From assembly GCF_022163125.1 (NCBI RefSeq), contig NZ_CP091881.1:8202501-8266500 (forward strand): DNA of 64,000 nucleotides. The letters run 5' to 3'. The notes beneath the pieces were generated by a model. The model made no database searches. It had not been told where the DNA came from and worked only from the letters and a program-made list of their open reading frames with translations. The position numbers and the translations under genes are program-made. The stretch is from Paenibacillus sp. HWE-109 (lineage in GTDB: Bacteria > Bacillota > Bacilli > Paenibacillales > NBRC-103111). This document shows positions 1 through 9,234 of the stretch, piece by piece; position 1 is the first letter of the stretch; every line of letters begins with the position of its first letter.

Positions 1-1253
<1,253 letters not shown>

Positions 1254-1384
1254 AATCCCAACCAAGTGAAGAAAAGCTTTGTAGCGAATTCCGAATACTT
1301 GATTGGGGCCCAGAAAACCTAAGAATATCTAACTTTACGCACGTTTCGTATCTAGTTTTCAAGGCGCAAATTACGCTTTGACTG

Positions 1385-1501
1385 TTTGGTGATGATGGCG
1401 GAGGGGACCCACGCGTTCCCATCTCGAACACGACCGTTAAGCCCTCCAGCGTCGATGGTACTTGAACCGCAGGGTTCTGGGAGAGTAGAACGTTGCCAAG
1501 C
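1385..1501 (+). rRNA. 5S ribosomal RNA
   Basis: About 117 bases starting TTTGGTGATGATGGCGGAGG with the conserved CCATCTCGAAC loop and ending GCCAAGCA. It follows the 23S gene by about 130 bases, as in a normal rRNA operon. Ends are placed by helix I pairing and may be off by one or two bases. Confidence 0.96.
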
Positions 1502-1555
1502 AGTATCCCTTTTGGGATATTTAACAGCAAGAGATTGTAGGGCATCTAACTATGA

Positions 1556-1634
<79 letters not shown>

Positions 1635-1639
1635 GATGC

Positions 1640-1715
1640 GAGTCATTAGCTCAGTTGGTAGAGCACCTGACTTTTAATCAGGGTGTCGTAGGTTCGAATC
1701 CTACATGACTCACCA
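1640..1715 (+). tRNA. tRNA-Lys (TTT)
   Basis: 76 bases with encoded CCA. Acceptor arms GAGTCAT/ATGACTC, anticodon loop CTTTTAA with anticodon TTT, and a GGTTCGAATCC T-arm. Confidence 0.97.
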
Positions 1716-1734
1716 TTTGCCTTATTTACAGCAT

Positions 1735-1814
1735 GCGCGTATGGCGGAATTGGCAGACGCACTAGACTTAGGATCTAGCGGGCGACCGTGGGGGTTCAAG
1801 TCCCTCTACGCGCA
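1735..1814 (+). tRNA. tRNA-Leu (TAG)
   Basis: Acceptor arms GCGCGTA/TACGCGC, anticodon loop CTTAGGA (anticodon TAG) and an extended variable arm typical of class II Leu tRNA. The discriminator A is followed by TCA, so the CCA end is not encoded here, unlike the two tRNAs before it. Confidence 0.94.
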
Positions 1815-1820
1815 TCAATC

Positions 1821-1851
1821 ATCCCCAAGGAGTGTTACACGCCTTGGGGAT
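1821..1851 (+). repeat. perfect hairpin between tRNA genes
   Basis: Ten-base arms ATCCCCAAGG and CCTTGGGGAT are separated by 11 bases that contain a smaller GTG/CAC palindrome. It lies between tRNA-Leu and tRNA-Gly, has no following T-run, and so is not a normal terminator. A processing or stability element is possible. Confidence 0.7.
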
Positions 1852-1857
1852 CCCTAT

Positions 1858-1932
1858 GCGGAAGTGGCTCAGCGGTAGAGCATCGCCTTGCCAAGGCGAG
1901 GGTCGCGGGTTCGATCCCCGTCTTCCGCTCCA
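1858..1932 (+). tRNA. tRNA-Gly (GCC)
   Basis: 75 bases with encoded CCA. Acceptor arms GCGGAAG/CTTCCGC, anticodon loop TTGCCAA with anticodon GCC, and a GGTTCGATCCC T-arm. Confidence 0.97.
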
Positions 1933-1942
1933 TTTTTATTAA

Positions 1943-2019
1943 GCGCCCTTAGCTCAGCTGGATAGAGTATTTGACTACGAATCAAAAGGTCGGGAGTTCG
2001 AATCTCTCAGGGCGCGCCA
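1943..2019 (+). tRNA. tRNA-Arg (ACG)
   Basis: 77 bases with encoded CCA. Acceptor arms GCGCCCT/AGGGCGC; the anticodon loop CTACGAA gives anticodon ACG (wobble A expected to be edited to inosine). Confidence 0.97.
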
Positions 2020-2050
2020 TTTTTATTTATATGAATAGCTTACATACTTT

Positions 2051-2124
2051 CGGGACGTAGCTCAGCTTGGTAGAGCACCTGCTTTGGGAGCAGGGGGTCG
2101 CATGTTCAAATCGTGTCGTCCCGA
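2051..2124 (+). tRNA. tRNA-Pro (TGG)
   Basis: Acceptor arms CGGGACG/CGTCCCG and anticodon loop TTTGGGA (anticodon TGG). The discriminator A is followed by TAC, so CCA is not encoded. It is the last tRNA of the cluster. Confidence 0.96.
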
Positions 2125-2133
2125 TACAGAATT

Positions 2134-2178
2134 AGCATAGTCAGTCAGCGCGTAAGCTGATCTGTTTATGCTTTTTTT
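2134..2178 (+). terminator. rRNA-tRNA operon terminator
   Basis: Outer arms AGCATA/TATGCT enclose an inner TCAGC/GCTGA stem and are followed by a run of seven T. It closes the rRNA-tRNA transcript. Confidence 0.8.
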
Positions 2179-2289
2179 AATATACAAATATCTATCATTT
2201 TAGCAATATGATTAATTCCAAAATTAATGTATAGTAGTGTTATATGTTCCTCATGAATAGTAGTTGGTACGATTGACATAACTAGATGG

Positions 2290-2528
2290 TGGCAGCAAGG
2301 AATACCCGCTGAGAACCCATTCTTATGACCTTCTGCATGGATGTGTTCTTTGCATAATGGGTGGGGTACACGTCTGTCTTTCTAATTACTGGGGTGCGCA
2401 GCTTGGAAGTGAAAGCTGCGTTGTTCAAGGTGAAGGAGAAGACGGTAGGGGTGTAAATTATTCCATGTGACACATGCTCTTGTTGTTTCCAAAAGTGGCA
2501 CCTGCTTAATTAGGCAGGTGTCTTTTTT
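2290..2528 (+). ncRNA. candidate structured RNA of unknown family
   Basis: This stretch folds on paper into nested helices. GGAATA (2299-2304) pairs with TATTCC (2459-2464). Inside are ACCCATT (2315-2321)/AATGGGT (2356-2362) and a long arm with TACAC (2367-2371)/GTGTA (2451-2455), an imperfect GTCTT/AAGAC helix and GCAGCTT (2398-2404)/AAGCTGC (2413-2419). A strong terminator follows at 2499-2528. I could not match it to 6S RNA, SRP RNA, RNase P, tmRNA or a known riboswitch. No clear promoter was found; TTGACA at 2273 lacks a good -10. A 62-codon open frame without a ribosome binding site covers the same DNA, so coding is not excluded. Confidence 0.4.
2499..2528 (+). terminator. intrinsic terminator
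   Basis: CACCTGC and GCAGGTG flank an eight-base loop and are followed by TCTTTTTT. It ends the RNA candidate upstream and precedes the next operon by about 175 bases of A/T-rich DNA in which no gene is visible. Confidence 0.88.
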
Positions 2529-2703
2529 AAAAGAAACTTCCAAGTGTAAACAATTGTAACCAATTCTAAACAGTTTTGCAGGGTAATATCTTTTTTTGTC
2601 GAATTATACTGAAAGAATTAAATCGGATCTACGTAAAATAAAGAAATTGAACCTATAGGCTCAAACAAAAAGATACTACTATAAAAGTTTAAATAAATGG
2701 GCG

Positions 2704-5004
2704 GTGGTTAAATTGGAACAACTGAATCATGAACCTGACTATATCGTTGAGTCTAAGAGAAAATGTATTGCAGCAGGAATGGACCCTAATGAAATTAGAA
2801 AGCCAAAACGTTCAATGTCAGAAAAACAGTTGTTGGCAAAGAGAAATACATATAACGAAATTCTGTCCGTTATTGATTTCTTTTCAAAAAAAATTCTAGA
2901 CTCATTAAGTGGGACGCCTGTACTCATCGTAATCTCGGACGAAAACGGATATTTGATTCATATGGTTGGAGACGAAACCATCCGGATTACCATTAATCAA
3001 CTTGGCATACGTGTAGGTGCACAATTTACGCAAGAGGATATGGGGACGAATGTTGTGAGTTTATCGTTGCAGCAAACGCATCCGATCCAGCTTGTGGGCT
3101 CCAATCATTATCACACGATTCTTCATGGTACAGCTTGTTATGGGGTTGCTTTCCATTATACGGATGTAAATAATTTGCTTGGAAGCATATGCATCATGAC
3201 AGCTACGGAATTACATAATCCATTTTTCTTGACCATGCTGACTACGGTAGTAGACTCGATCGAGAGAGAGCTTCTTCTTAGAAAGCAGAATCGAAAGTTA
3301 AATATGTTGAACCAGATTATGGTCAATAAAAATAGAAACGGTATCATTATCACGAATGCGGATGGGGTCATCAATTCGGTGAATGATTTTGTTATCGGGA
3401 AATTCGGGATTCAGAGAGATATCAGCATTCTGGAAAGAAGCGCAGAGAATCCTGGATGCTTAATCAGCAGTCATATGAAGAAAGTGATTAACAACAAAAA
3501 GAGTTTCGACAACGTGCAGATGATGTTGAAAACGGTCGATAATCAAAAGGTGGTCTGCTTGTTTGATGCACAGCCTATCTACGATGAAACGAATAATTTT
3601 ATCGGCTCGTATTCGCAGCTAAGAGATATAACTGAGCGTTATCTCAATGAAGAAAAACATAACTATTTGGCCTATCATGATGAATTGACTTCGCTTCCGA
3701 ATCGCAGATCGCTGAAAGAAACCTTGAACTCTTATATCTCCTCCTCGTTATCTACGGGTAAAAATATAGATTTGGCACTTATGTTTCTAGATTTGGATCA
3801 CTTTAAAACCATTAATGATGCTTTTGGTCATTCCAATGGGGATGTGCTGCTAAAACAGGTATCCAGCCGGTTAACAGAATGTTTAGGTGATTATGGTAAA
3901 GTATTTAGAATGGGCGGAGATGAATTTATTTTCTTGTTCAGTGACATTACTGGGCAAAAGGAAGTTATCAATAAAGGCAAACAGATCATTGATTTATTTG
4001 ACACTCCATTCACGATTAACTCTTCGAAATTTCATGTCACGGCAAGTATTGGTATCGCCATTTATCCGAATGATGGGACGGATGCCGAAACGTTCATGGT
4101 GTATGCAGATAATGCCATGTACAAATCCAAATCAAAGGGGAGAAATAATTATACACTGTTTGATTCCAATATGAAGACCTATTCGAAAGAAAAAGATAAG
4201 TTATCTTTGGAAGTTCTCTTAAGAAGGGCATTGGAAAAAAAAGAATTCATGGTGTATTATCAGCCACAAGTTGATCTAATGAAGAAGAAAGTGATTGGTG
4301 TGGAAGCGCTGCTAAGATGGAATAGTCCTGAATACGGCATCGTGTCACCAGAGAATTTTATTCCGATTCTAGAAGAAAACGGGCTGATTTCTCAAGTTGG
4401 CGAGTGGGTTTTAAGCGAAGTCTGCAATCAAAGCAAGAGATGGGTCGAGAAAGGGTTTCCACGCATTCGAATGGCAGTGAATCTCTCTTCCCAACAGTTT
4501 TTGAAAGACAATTTGGTAGAAATCATCAACAATACGCTCATTGAATTTGGCATGGATCCTAATTATTTGGAGTTAGAAATTACGGAAACCATGACAATGG
4601 ATGTGGAGCGTGCGATCAATGTTTTGGGCCAGTTGAATGCCTTGGGCGTGAGGATCAGCATTGATGATTTCGGAACGGGTTACAGTTCGTTAAATTATTT
4701 GAAAAAGTTCTCTATCCATACGTTGAAGATAGATAAATCGTTCGTACGAGATATCATGTTGGATAAGAATGATTCAAACATTGTCAGTACCATTATTTCG
4801 ATGGCGCACAATTTGAATTTGGATGTTGTAGCTGAGGGTGTCGAAACGAAAGATCAACTTGATTTTTTACAGATGAGAAAATGCGATGTCGTTCAAGGAT
4901 ATTATTTTAGTAAGCCTCTTTCTGCCGATGATTTTGAAAAGTCATTTCACAAAATTAATGAGGGGATCGAAATCAATTTCACAAATGAAATGGATGGTTT
5001 GTAA
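2704..5004 (+). CDS. GAF-PAS-GGDEF-EAL bifunctional c-di-GMP protein
   Basis: A 766-residue cytoplasmic signalling protein with no membrane segment. An N-terminal GAF-like domain (about 40-205) resembles the sensing domain of AcoR/DhaR-type enhancer-binding regulators; a PAS domain follows (about 205-310). The diguanylate cyclase domain has an intact GGDEF motif at 404-408, but the usual RxxD product-inhibition site is absent. The phosphodiesterase domain keeps EAL (534-536), NLSS, EITE, DDFGTGYSS (654-662), KIDKSF and AEGVE, so it should be active. The GTG start at 2704 has a poor ribosome site; TTG at 2713 behind GGGCGGTGG is an alternative. Its stop codon directly abuts the next start, which implies translational coupling to the TPP enzyme. 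Confidence 0.93.
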   Translation: MVKLEQLNHEPDYIVESKRKCIAAGMDPNEIRKPKRSMSEKQLLAKRNTYNEILSVIDFFSKKILDSLSGTPVLIVISDENGYLIHMVGDETIRITINQLGIRVGAQFTQEDMGTNVVSLSLQQTHPIQLVGSNHYHTILHGTACYGVAFHYTDVNNLLGSICIMTATELHNPFFLTMLTTVVDSIERELLLRKQNRKLNMLNQIMVNKNRNGIIITNADGVINSVNDFVIGKFGIQRDISILERSAENPGCLISSHMKKVINNKKSFDNVQMMLKTVDNQKVVCLFDAQPIYDETNNFIGSYSQLRDITERYLNEEKHNYLAYHDELTSLPNRRSLKETLNSYISSSLSTGKNIDLALMFLDLDHFKTINDAFGHSNGDVLLKQVSSRLTECLGDYGKVFRMGGDEFIFLFSDITGQKEVINKGKQIIDLFDTPFTINSSKFHVTASIGIAIYPNDGTDAETFMVYADNAMYKSKSKGRNNYTLFDSNMKTYSKEKDKLSLEVLLRRALEKKEFMVYYQPQVDLMKKKVIGVEALLRWNSPEYGIVSPENFIPILEENGLISQVGEWVLSEVCNQSKRWVEKGFPRIRMAVNLSSQQFLKDNLVEIINNTLIEFGMDPNYLELEITETMTMDVERAINVLGQLNALGVRISIDDFGTGYSSLNYLKKFSIHTLKIDKSFVRDIMLDKNDSNIVSTIISMAHNLNLDVVAEGVETKDQLDFLQMRKCDVVQGYYFSKPLSADDFEKSFHKINEGIEINFTNEMDGL

Positions 5005-6633
5005 ATGAAAAAAATTTCCGAGATAATAGCAGTCCATTTGAAAAAGTGGGGAATCAACCACGTATTTGGCATTCCTGGCAAAGCTGTCACCGCACTCATC
5101 CTAGACTTACACAACCATGATATCGAATTTGTGCTTGCGAAACATGAATCCGGAGCTGGCTTCGAGGCGGCTGGATATGCATTGATGAAGAATCAATTGG
5201 CGGTAGCGATTGGAACATCCGGCCCCGGCGGAACGAATCTCTTAACTTCAGCCGGTCAAGCCAAAGCGTCGCACCTTCCCGTTTTATTCATCACAGGGCA
5301 TCCTTCGATTAAAGACTCAGGCAGGGCGTTAGGGCAGGACTCCACCATGTTCGGAACGGATGTCGTCAAAATGTTTGAGCCTGTAACCAAGTTCAGCGCC
5401 CGGGTAGAACGAGCGGATACGTTCAAGGCTTATTTTGAGCATGCGATCGAGAAGGCTTACTCAGGTGTTAAGGGTCCAGTGCATCTGTCGATTGCAGCAG
5501 ACGTTTTGGCGGAAAGTATCGAAGAATTTCACATGGATCTACCGGAAGTGATTCACCCTGTTGCCTCGAATTTAGAGCAATGCAAGGAGTTGATCAATCG
5601 TTCCGAGAAGAAAGTCATCTTTGTGGGCAAAGGGGTACATTCAAGCAGAGCTTATCGCGAAGTGAAAATGTTAGCCGAGATTTTCGATATTCCCGTTATG
5701 ACAACGCCTGGCGGCAAGGGAGCTTTTGAAAGCAAACATCACTTGTCTTTGGGTGCTTTCGGTCTGGGCGGTACGCAGGAAGCAAGTGCTTATGTGGAGA
5801 GCGGTCTGGATTTAATGATTGTTATTGGGACTAAGCTTTCCGATATGTCTGTAGCTGGACTAAACCCTTCCTTATATCCCAAAAAAATGATTCATTTTGA
5901 TTATGATCAAACATTTATTGGTAAAACCATTCAGGTCGAAACGCTGCCGATTCTGGGTGACATCAAAACTAATCTTCTTGCACTTTTTGATAAATTAAAT
6001 TATAAGGAAATCATTAAAAAGCCTTTTGATGTGGACAAGTATAAAGGGATTGAATCTTACGTAGAGAGTAAGTCTCCCATAAGAGCGGTGGAAGCAGCTA
6101 AGGTTATGAGCGCAACATTCGATGAAGACACGGTCATTTTTGGCGATGATGGCAGTCATACGTTTTATGCGATTCAGAATTATGACGTAAAGAGACCCGG
6201 CACCTTTTATTTTGATGATGTGTTCGGAACCATGGGCCATGCGATTGGGTATGCAATTGGAGCCAAACTGGCAAAGCCGGATGCCAAAATTGTCTGCTTA
6301 ACCGGCGATGGATGCACGTTTATGCATGGTTCGGAGATTTCAACAGCTGTTAATTATGGAGCTAATGTTATTTTTGTGGTGTTCAATAACGGGAAAATCG
6401 ATATGGTAGATAACGGGATGACACTCCACTTAGGGAAAGCTATCGGCACCGTATATAGAACGATGCTAGACGCTCAAAAGTATGCGGAATCCATGGGGGC
6501 GCTCGCCTTCAAGTGCTCAACGGCACAAGAGCTGGAAGACGCCATTCGTCAAGCGCAAGCAGCCAATACAACGGTTGTCATTGAGGTTATTGTTGATCCT
6601 GTAGAACTTCCACCAACGGCAAAGAGGGGATAG
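5005..6633 (+). CDS. thiamine-diphosphate-dependent enzyme, acetolactate synthase-like
   Basis: 542 residues with the full three-domain layout of the acetolactate synthase/pyruvate oxidase/oxalyl-CoA decarboxylase superfamily. The catalytic glutamate lies in KHESGAGFEAAGYA (Glu48), which activates the cofactor, and the ThDP-Mg motif runs from GDG (434-436) to NN (461-462). It should act on a 2-oxo acid or related substrate, but the substrate cannot be read from sequence. No ilvN-type regulatory subunit is adjacent, which argues against a housekeeping branched-chain role. ATG follows the TAA of the GGDEF-EAL gene with no gap; the next gene starts two bases after its stop. Confidence 0.9.
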   Translation: MKKISEIIAVHLKKWGINHVFGIPGKAVTALILDLHNHDIEFVLAKHESGAGFEAAGYALMKNQLAVAIGTSGPGGTNLLTSAGQAKASHLPVLFITGHPSIKDSGRALGQDSTMFGTDVVKMFEPVTKFSARVERADTFKAYFEHAIEKAYSGVKGPVHLSIAADVLAESIEEFHMDLPEVIHPVASNLEQCKELINRSEKKVIFVGKGVHSSRAYREVKMLAEIFDIPVMTTPGGKGAFESKHHLSLGAFGLGGTQEASAYVESGLDLMIVIGTKLSDMSVAGLNPSLYPKKMIHFDYDQTFIGKTIQVETLPILGDIKTNLLALFDKLNYKEIIKKPFDVDKYKGIESYVESKSPIRAVEAAKVMSATFDEDTVIFGDDGSHTFYAIQNYDVKRPGTFYFDDVFGTMGHAIGYAIGAKLAKPDAKIVCLTGDGCTFMHGSEISTAVNYGANVIFVVFNNGKIDMVDNGMTLHLGKAIGTVYRTMLDAQKYAESMGALAFKCSTAQELEDAIRQAQAANTTVVIEVIVDPVELPPTAKRG

Positions 6634-6635
6634 CG

Positions 6636-7025
6636 ATGAGTAGAAATCCGGAAAGCTATAATAAAGGCATTGAAGTTTTGAATGACATGGTTGGCGAACC
6701 AGGTTTAAAAGCGATCGGGGTATTTGAAAAATTTTACCCAGATTTCGCTGATTTTCTCGTTTCTTTTGGCTTTGGAGAAATTTATTCTCGCGAAGCGCTG
6801 GATTACAAACAAAGAGAACTCATTACGTTAACGGCGTTAATTACCCAGGGAGCTTTTGAGCAAATGCCTTTTCACTTGAATGCTGCCCTGAATGTCGGAC
6901 TAACCCCCAAAGAGATTGTAGAGCTGGTTATTCATAGCGCAGCCTATGTGGGTTTCCCAAAAGCATGCAGCGCTATGACGCAGGTCATGACCGTTTTCGA
7001 GCAGCGGGGCATCAAAGATATCTAA
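6636..7025 (+). CDS. carboxymuconolactone decarboxylase-family protein
   Basis: 129 residues, all-alpha, of the CMD/AhpD-like fold, matching the family in the region YKQRELITLTALI through HLNAALNVGLTPKEIVELV. It lacks the CxxC pair of true AhpD peroxidases, so a redox role is unlikely; members near ThDP enzymes may act in aromatic or 2-oxo acid metabolism. The ribosome site AGAGGGG overlaps the end of the upstream gene, so it is the third gene of the operon. The exact reaction is unknown. Confidence 0.85.
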   Translation: MSRNPESYNKGIEVLNDMVGEPGLKAIGVFEKFYPDFADFLVSFGFGEIYSREALDYKQRELITLTALITQGAFEQMPFHLNAALNVGLTPKEIVELVIHSAAYVGFPKACSAMTQVMTVFEQRGIKDI

Positions 7026-7084
7026 TGCGGGGACTTGGTATGGCCTTTTGATCAAGCGCCGACTTCAATAGCCTGACAGAAGCA

Positions 7085-7121
7085 AACGCGTCTTTTCCCA
7101 ATGGGAGAAGGCGCGTTTTTT
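7085..7121 (+). terminator. intrinsic terminator
   Basis: An ACGCG/CGCGT stem with an inner TTCCC/GGGAG stem, closed by ATT-type loop bases and followed by TTTTTT. It ends the GGDEF/TPP/CMD operon. Confidence 0.88.
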
Positions 7122-7186
7122 GGTGATGCGTCGCTAACCTTGCTAATCCTGCGAATATCTATAAGGGATATAAGGGGGAAGGCTAG

Positions 7187-9175
7187 ATGAAGCAATCATT
7201 TTGGAAAAGAAAACGATTCTGGCAATGGAGTGGTGGAATCGTTATTGCCGGGTGCCTAGGTCTATTCGTGGCTTGTTATGTCTACATTCGCGGGCTCGAT
7301 GTATCGCTCATTAATCAACCGCTTCCTGAGGCAACGCTCGTGTTGGATAAGGACGGTAAAGCGGCTGCACAGCTATCGAGTTCGAAGATTGAGCCTGTAC
7401 CGATTTCACAAATGCCCAAAGTATTGACCGATGCGATTGTAGCTGTGGAAGACCGAAGATTTTATTCGCATTCGGGGATTGATATGAAGTCTATTGTACG
7501 TGCGATTGCCCGCGATGTAGTGAAGGGCGGCTATTCCGAGGGGGCCAGTACGATTACACAGCAGCTTGCCCGCAATTTATTTCTAAGTGCAGACAAAACG
7601 CTTGGTCGTAAACTGAAAGAAGCCGCCTATGCGATCAAAATAGATAGGACATTCGGGAAAGATGAGATTTTGGGAATGTATCTTAATCGTATTTATTTTG
7701 GAGAAGGGAGCTGGGGTGTGCAGGGGGCCTCGAGGACGTATTTTAACAAAAATGTGCAAGAGTTAAGCTTGCCGGAGGCTGCAGTACTAGCAGCACTACC
7801 TAAGGCTCCTAGCAGATATTCCCCGTTTCAGGATGAGAATCAGGCACTCGAGCGGCGAAATACAGTGTTGATGCTGATGCGCGATGAGGGTGTGATTTCA
7901 ATTGAAGCTTACGAGAAAGCGAAGGCAGCTCCGCTAGGCGTCATGAAATCAGATAATGGGAATGATCTGAAGGGGCGCTACCCAGCTTATGTGGATGAGG
8001 TTATTCGCGAGGCGGTGCAGACATATGGATTCACAGAGGAGCAGCTTCTCACAGGTGGATTGCGCATTACAACCGAGCTGGATCCCGCCGTTCAGAACGC
8101 AGTTGCGGAAGTATTTCAGAACGAAAGTCTATTCCCGGCAAGCCAGCCGGATCAACGTATTCAAAGCGGTGCGGTCATCCTTGATCAGCAAACAGGAGGC
8201 ATTCGCGCTTTGGCAGGAGGTCGTGGCGAAGAGGTTTTTCGTGGTTTTAGTCATGCAACTCAGCTAAAGAGGCAGCCAGGATCTGCTTTTAAACCTATTG
8301 CTGTCTATGGTCCGGCCTTAGAGAACGGCTACAATCCTAATTCTGCCCTATTCGACGGGCCGCTCAACATCGAAGGATATCAACCGCAGGATTGGGACCA
8401 TCAAACACGAGGGCAAGTGACGATGCAGGAGGCGATCATTTCTTCCTGGAATGTGCCAGCTGTATGGCTCCTCCATGAGATTGGCATTGATCGTGGACTG
8501 CAATTCGCCAAAGCACTGGGGATTCCGCTGCCCAAAGAGGATAGGCAACTTGGTATCGCGCTAGGAGGGTTATCCACAGGGGTATCGCCGCTTCAGATGG
8601 CGCAAGCCTTCAGTGCGTTCGCGAATAAAGGGAAGCTGCATCAAGCACATACCATTACGAAGATTGAAACCAGCAGCGGTCACGTTTTAGTTGAGCGCAG
8701 TTCTAAGGCGGTCTCTGTGATGCAGCCTGGAACAGCAAATGCGATGACCTCGATGCTGCAGGCAGCAGTGATCCAGGGAACAGGCAAGAATGCAGCCATG
8801 AATCGTCCTGTAGCGGGGAAATCCGGTACTACGCAGCTGCCACAGACGAAGGAGTTCGAAGGGATAGGCAGCGGGAGTGCGAAGGATGCCTGGTTCGTTG
8901 GGTACACACCAGAGCTTACAGCTGCCGTATGGGTTGGCTATGATCGAACGGACAAGACGCATTATCTAACGACCTCAGGCGGTGCAGTACCAGCGGTAGT
9001 GTTTCGTGAGATGATGGGGCGAGCATTGGCAGGAGCGCCGATTGTTCCGTTTGATGTACCGCCTATAAGCAGTAAGTCTCTGGATGTGAAGGAAGAGCAG
9101 GCGGAGACAGAAAAATCTGGAAAGGAAGAGAAGAAGCCGCCTGGTCACGGGCATGAGAAGGGGAAAAAGAAATGA
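7187..9175 (+). CDS. class A penicillin-binding protein (transglycosylase/transpeptidase)
   Basis: 662 residues. A short basic cytoplasmic tail and one membrane anchor (about 15-34) place the catalytic domains outside the cell. The glycosyltransferase domain has EDRRFYSHSG (Glu88), GASTITQQLARN and the KDEILGMYLNRIYFG motif. The transpeptidase has SAFK (Ser366 nucleophile), SWN (420-422) and KSGT (545-548). It polymerises and cross-links peptidoglycan. The C-terminus is a lysine/glutamate-rich tail after about residue 630. The start has a strong AAGGGGGAAGG site. It is monocistronic and converges on the next gene. It is related to Bacillus PbpG/PbpF-type enzymes; the exact paralogue is not decided. 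Confidence 0.94.
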   Translation: MKQSFWKRKRFWQWSGGIVIAGCLGLFVACYVYIRGLDVSLINQPLPEATLVLDKDGKAAAQLSSSKIEPVPISQMPKVLTDAIVAVEDRRFYSHSGIDMKSIVRAIARDVVKGGYSEGASTITQQLARNLFLSADKTLGRKLKEAAYAIKIDRTFGKDEILGMYLNRIYFGEGSWGVQGASRTYFNKNVQELSLPEAAVLAALPKAPSRYSPFQDENQALERRNTVLMLMRDEGVISIEAYEKAKAAPLGVMKSDNGNDLKGRYPAYVDEVIREAVQTYGFTEEQLLTGGLRITTELDPAVQNAVAEVFQNESLFPASQPDQRIQSGAVILDQQTGGIRALAGGRGEEVFRGFSHATQLKRQPGSAFKPIAVYGPALENGYNPNSALFDGPLNIEGYQPQDWDHQTRGQVTMQEAIISSWNVPAVWLLHEIGIDRGLQFAKALGIPLPKEDRQLGIALGGLSTGVSPLQMAQAFSAFANKGKLHQAHTITKIETSSGHVLVERSSKAVSVMQPGTANAMTSMLQAAVIQGTGKNAAMNRPVAGKSGTTQLPQTKEFEGIGSGSAKDAWFVGYTPELTAAVWVGYDRTDKTHYLTTSGGAVPAVVFREMMGRALAGAPIVPFDVPPISSKSLDVKEEQAETEKSGKEEKKPPGHGHEKGKKK

Positions 9176-9180
9176 CAAAT

Positions 9181-9219
9181 AGGCAGGCCCGGAAGGTAAT
9201 AAAACCTGAACGCCTGCCT
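9181..9219. terminator. bidirectional terminator between convergent genes
   Basis: Arms AGGCAGGC and GCCTGCCT with an inner AGGT/ACCT helix sit in the 59-base gap between convergent stop codons. T-runs are weak on both sides, so efficiency is uncertain. Confidence 0.65.
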
Positions 9220-9234
9220 GTTTGTGGAAGGCGT

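Noticed and set aside
2282..2473. 63-codon frame on the minus strand and a matching 62-codon plus-strand frame
   Set aside because: Neither has a ribosome site and the product sequences look random; the nested helices and terminator fit an RNA better.
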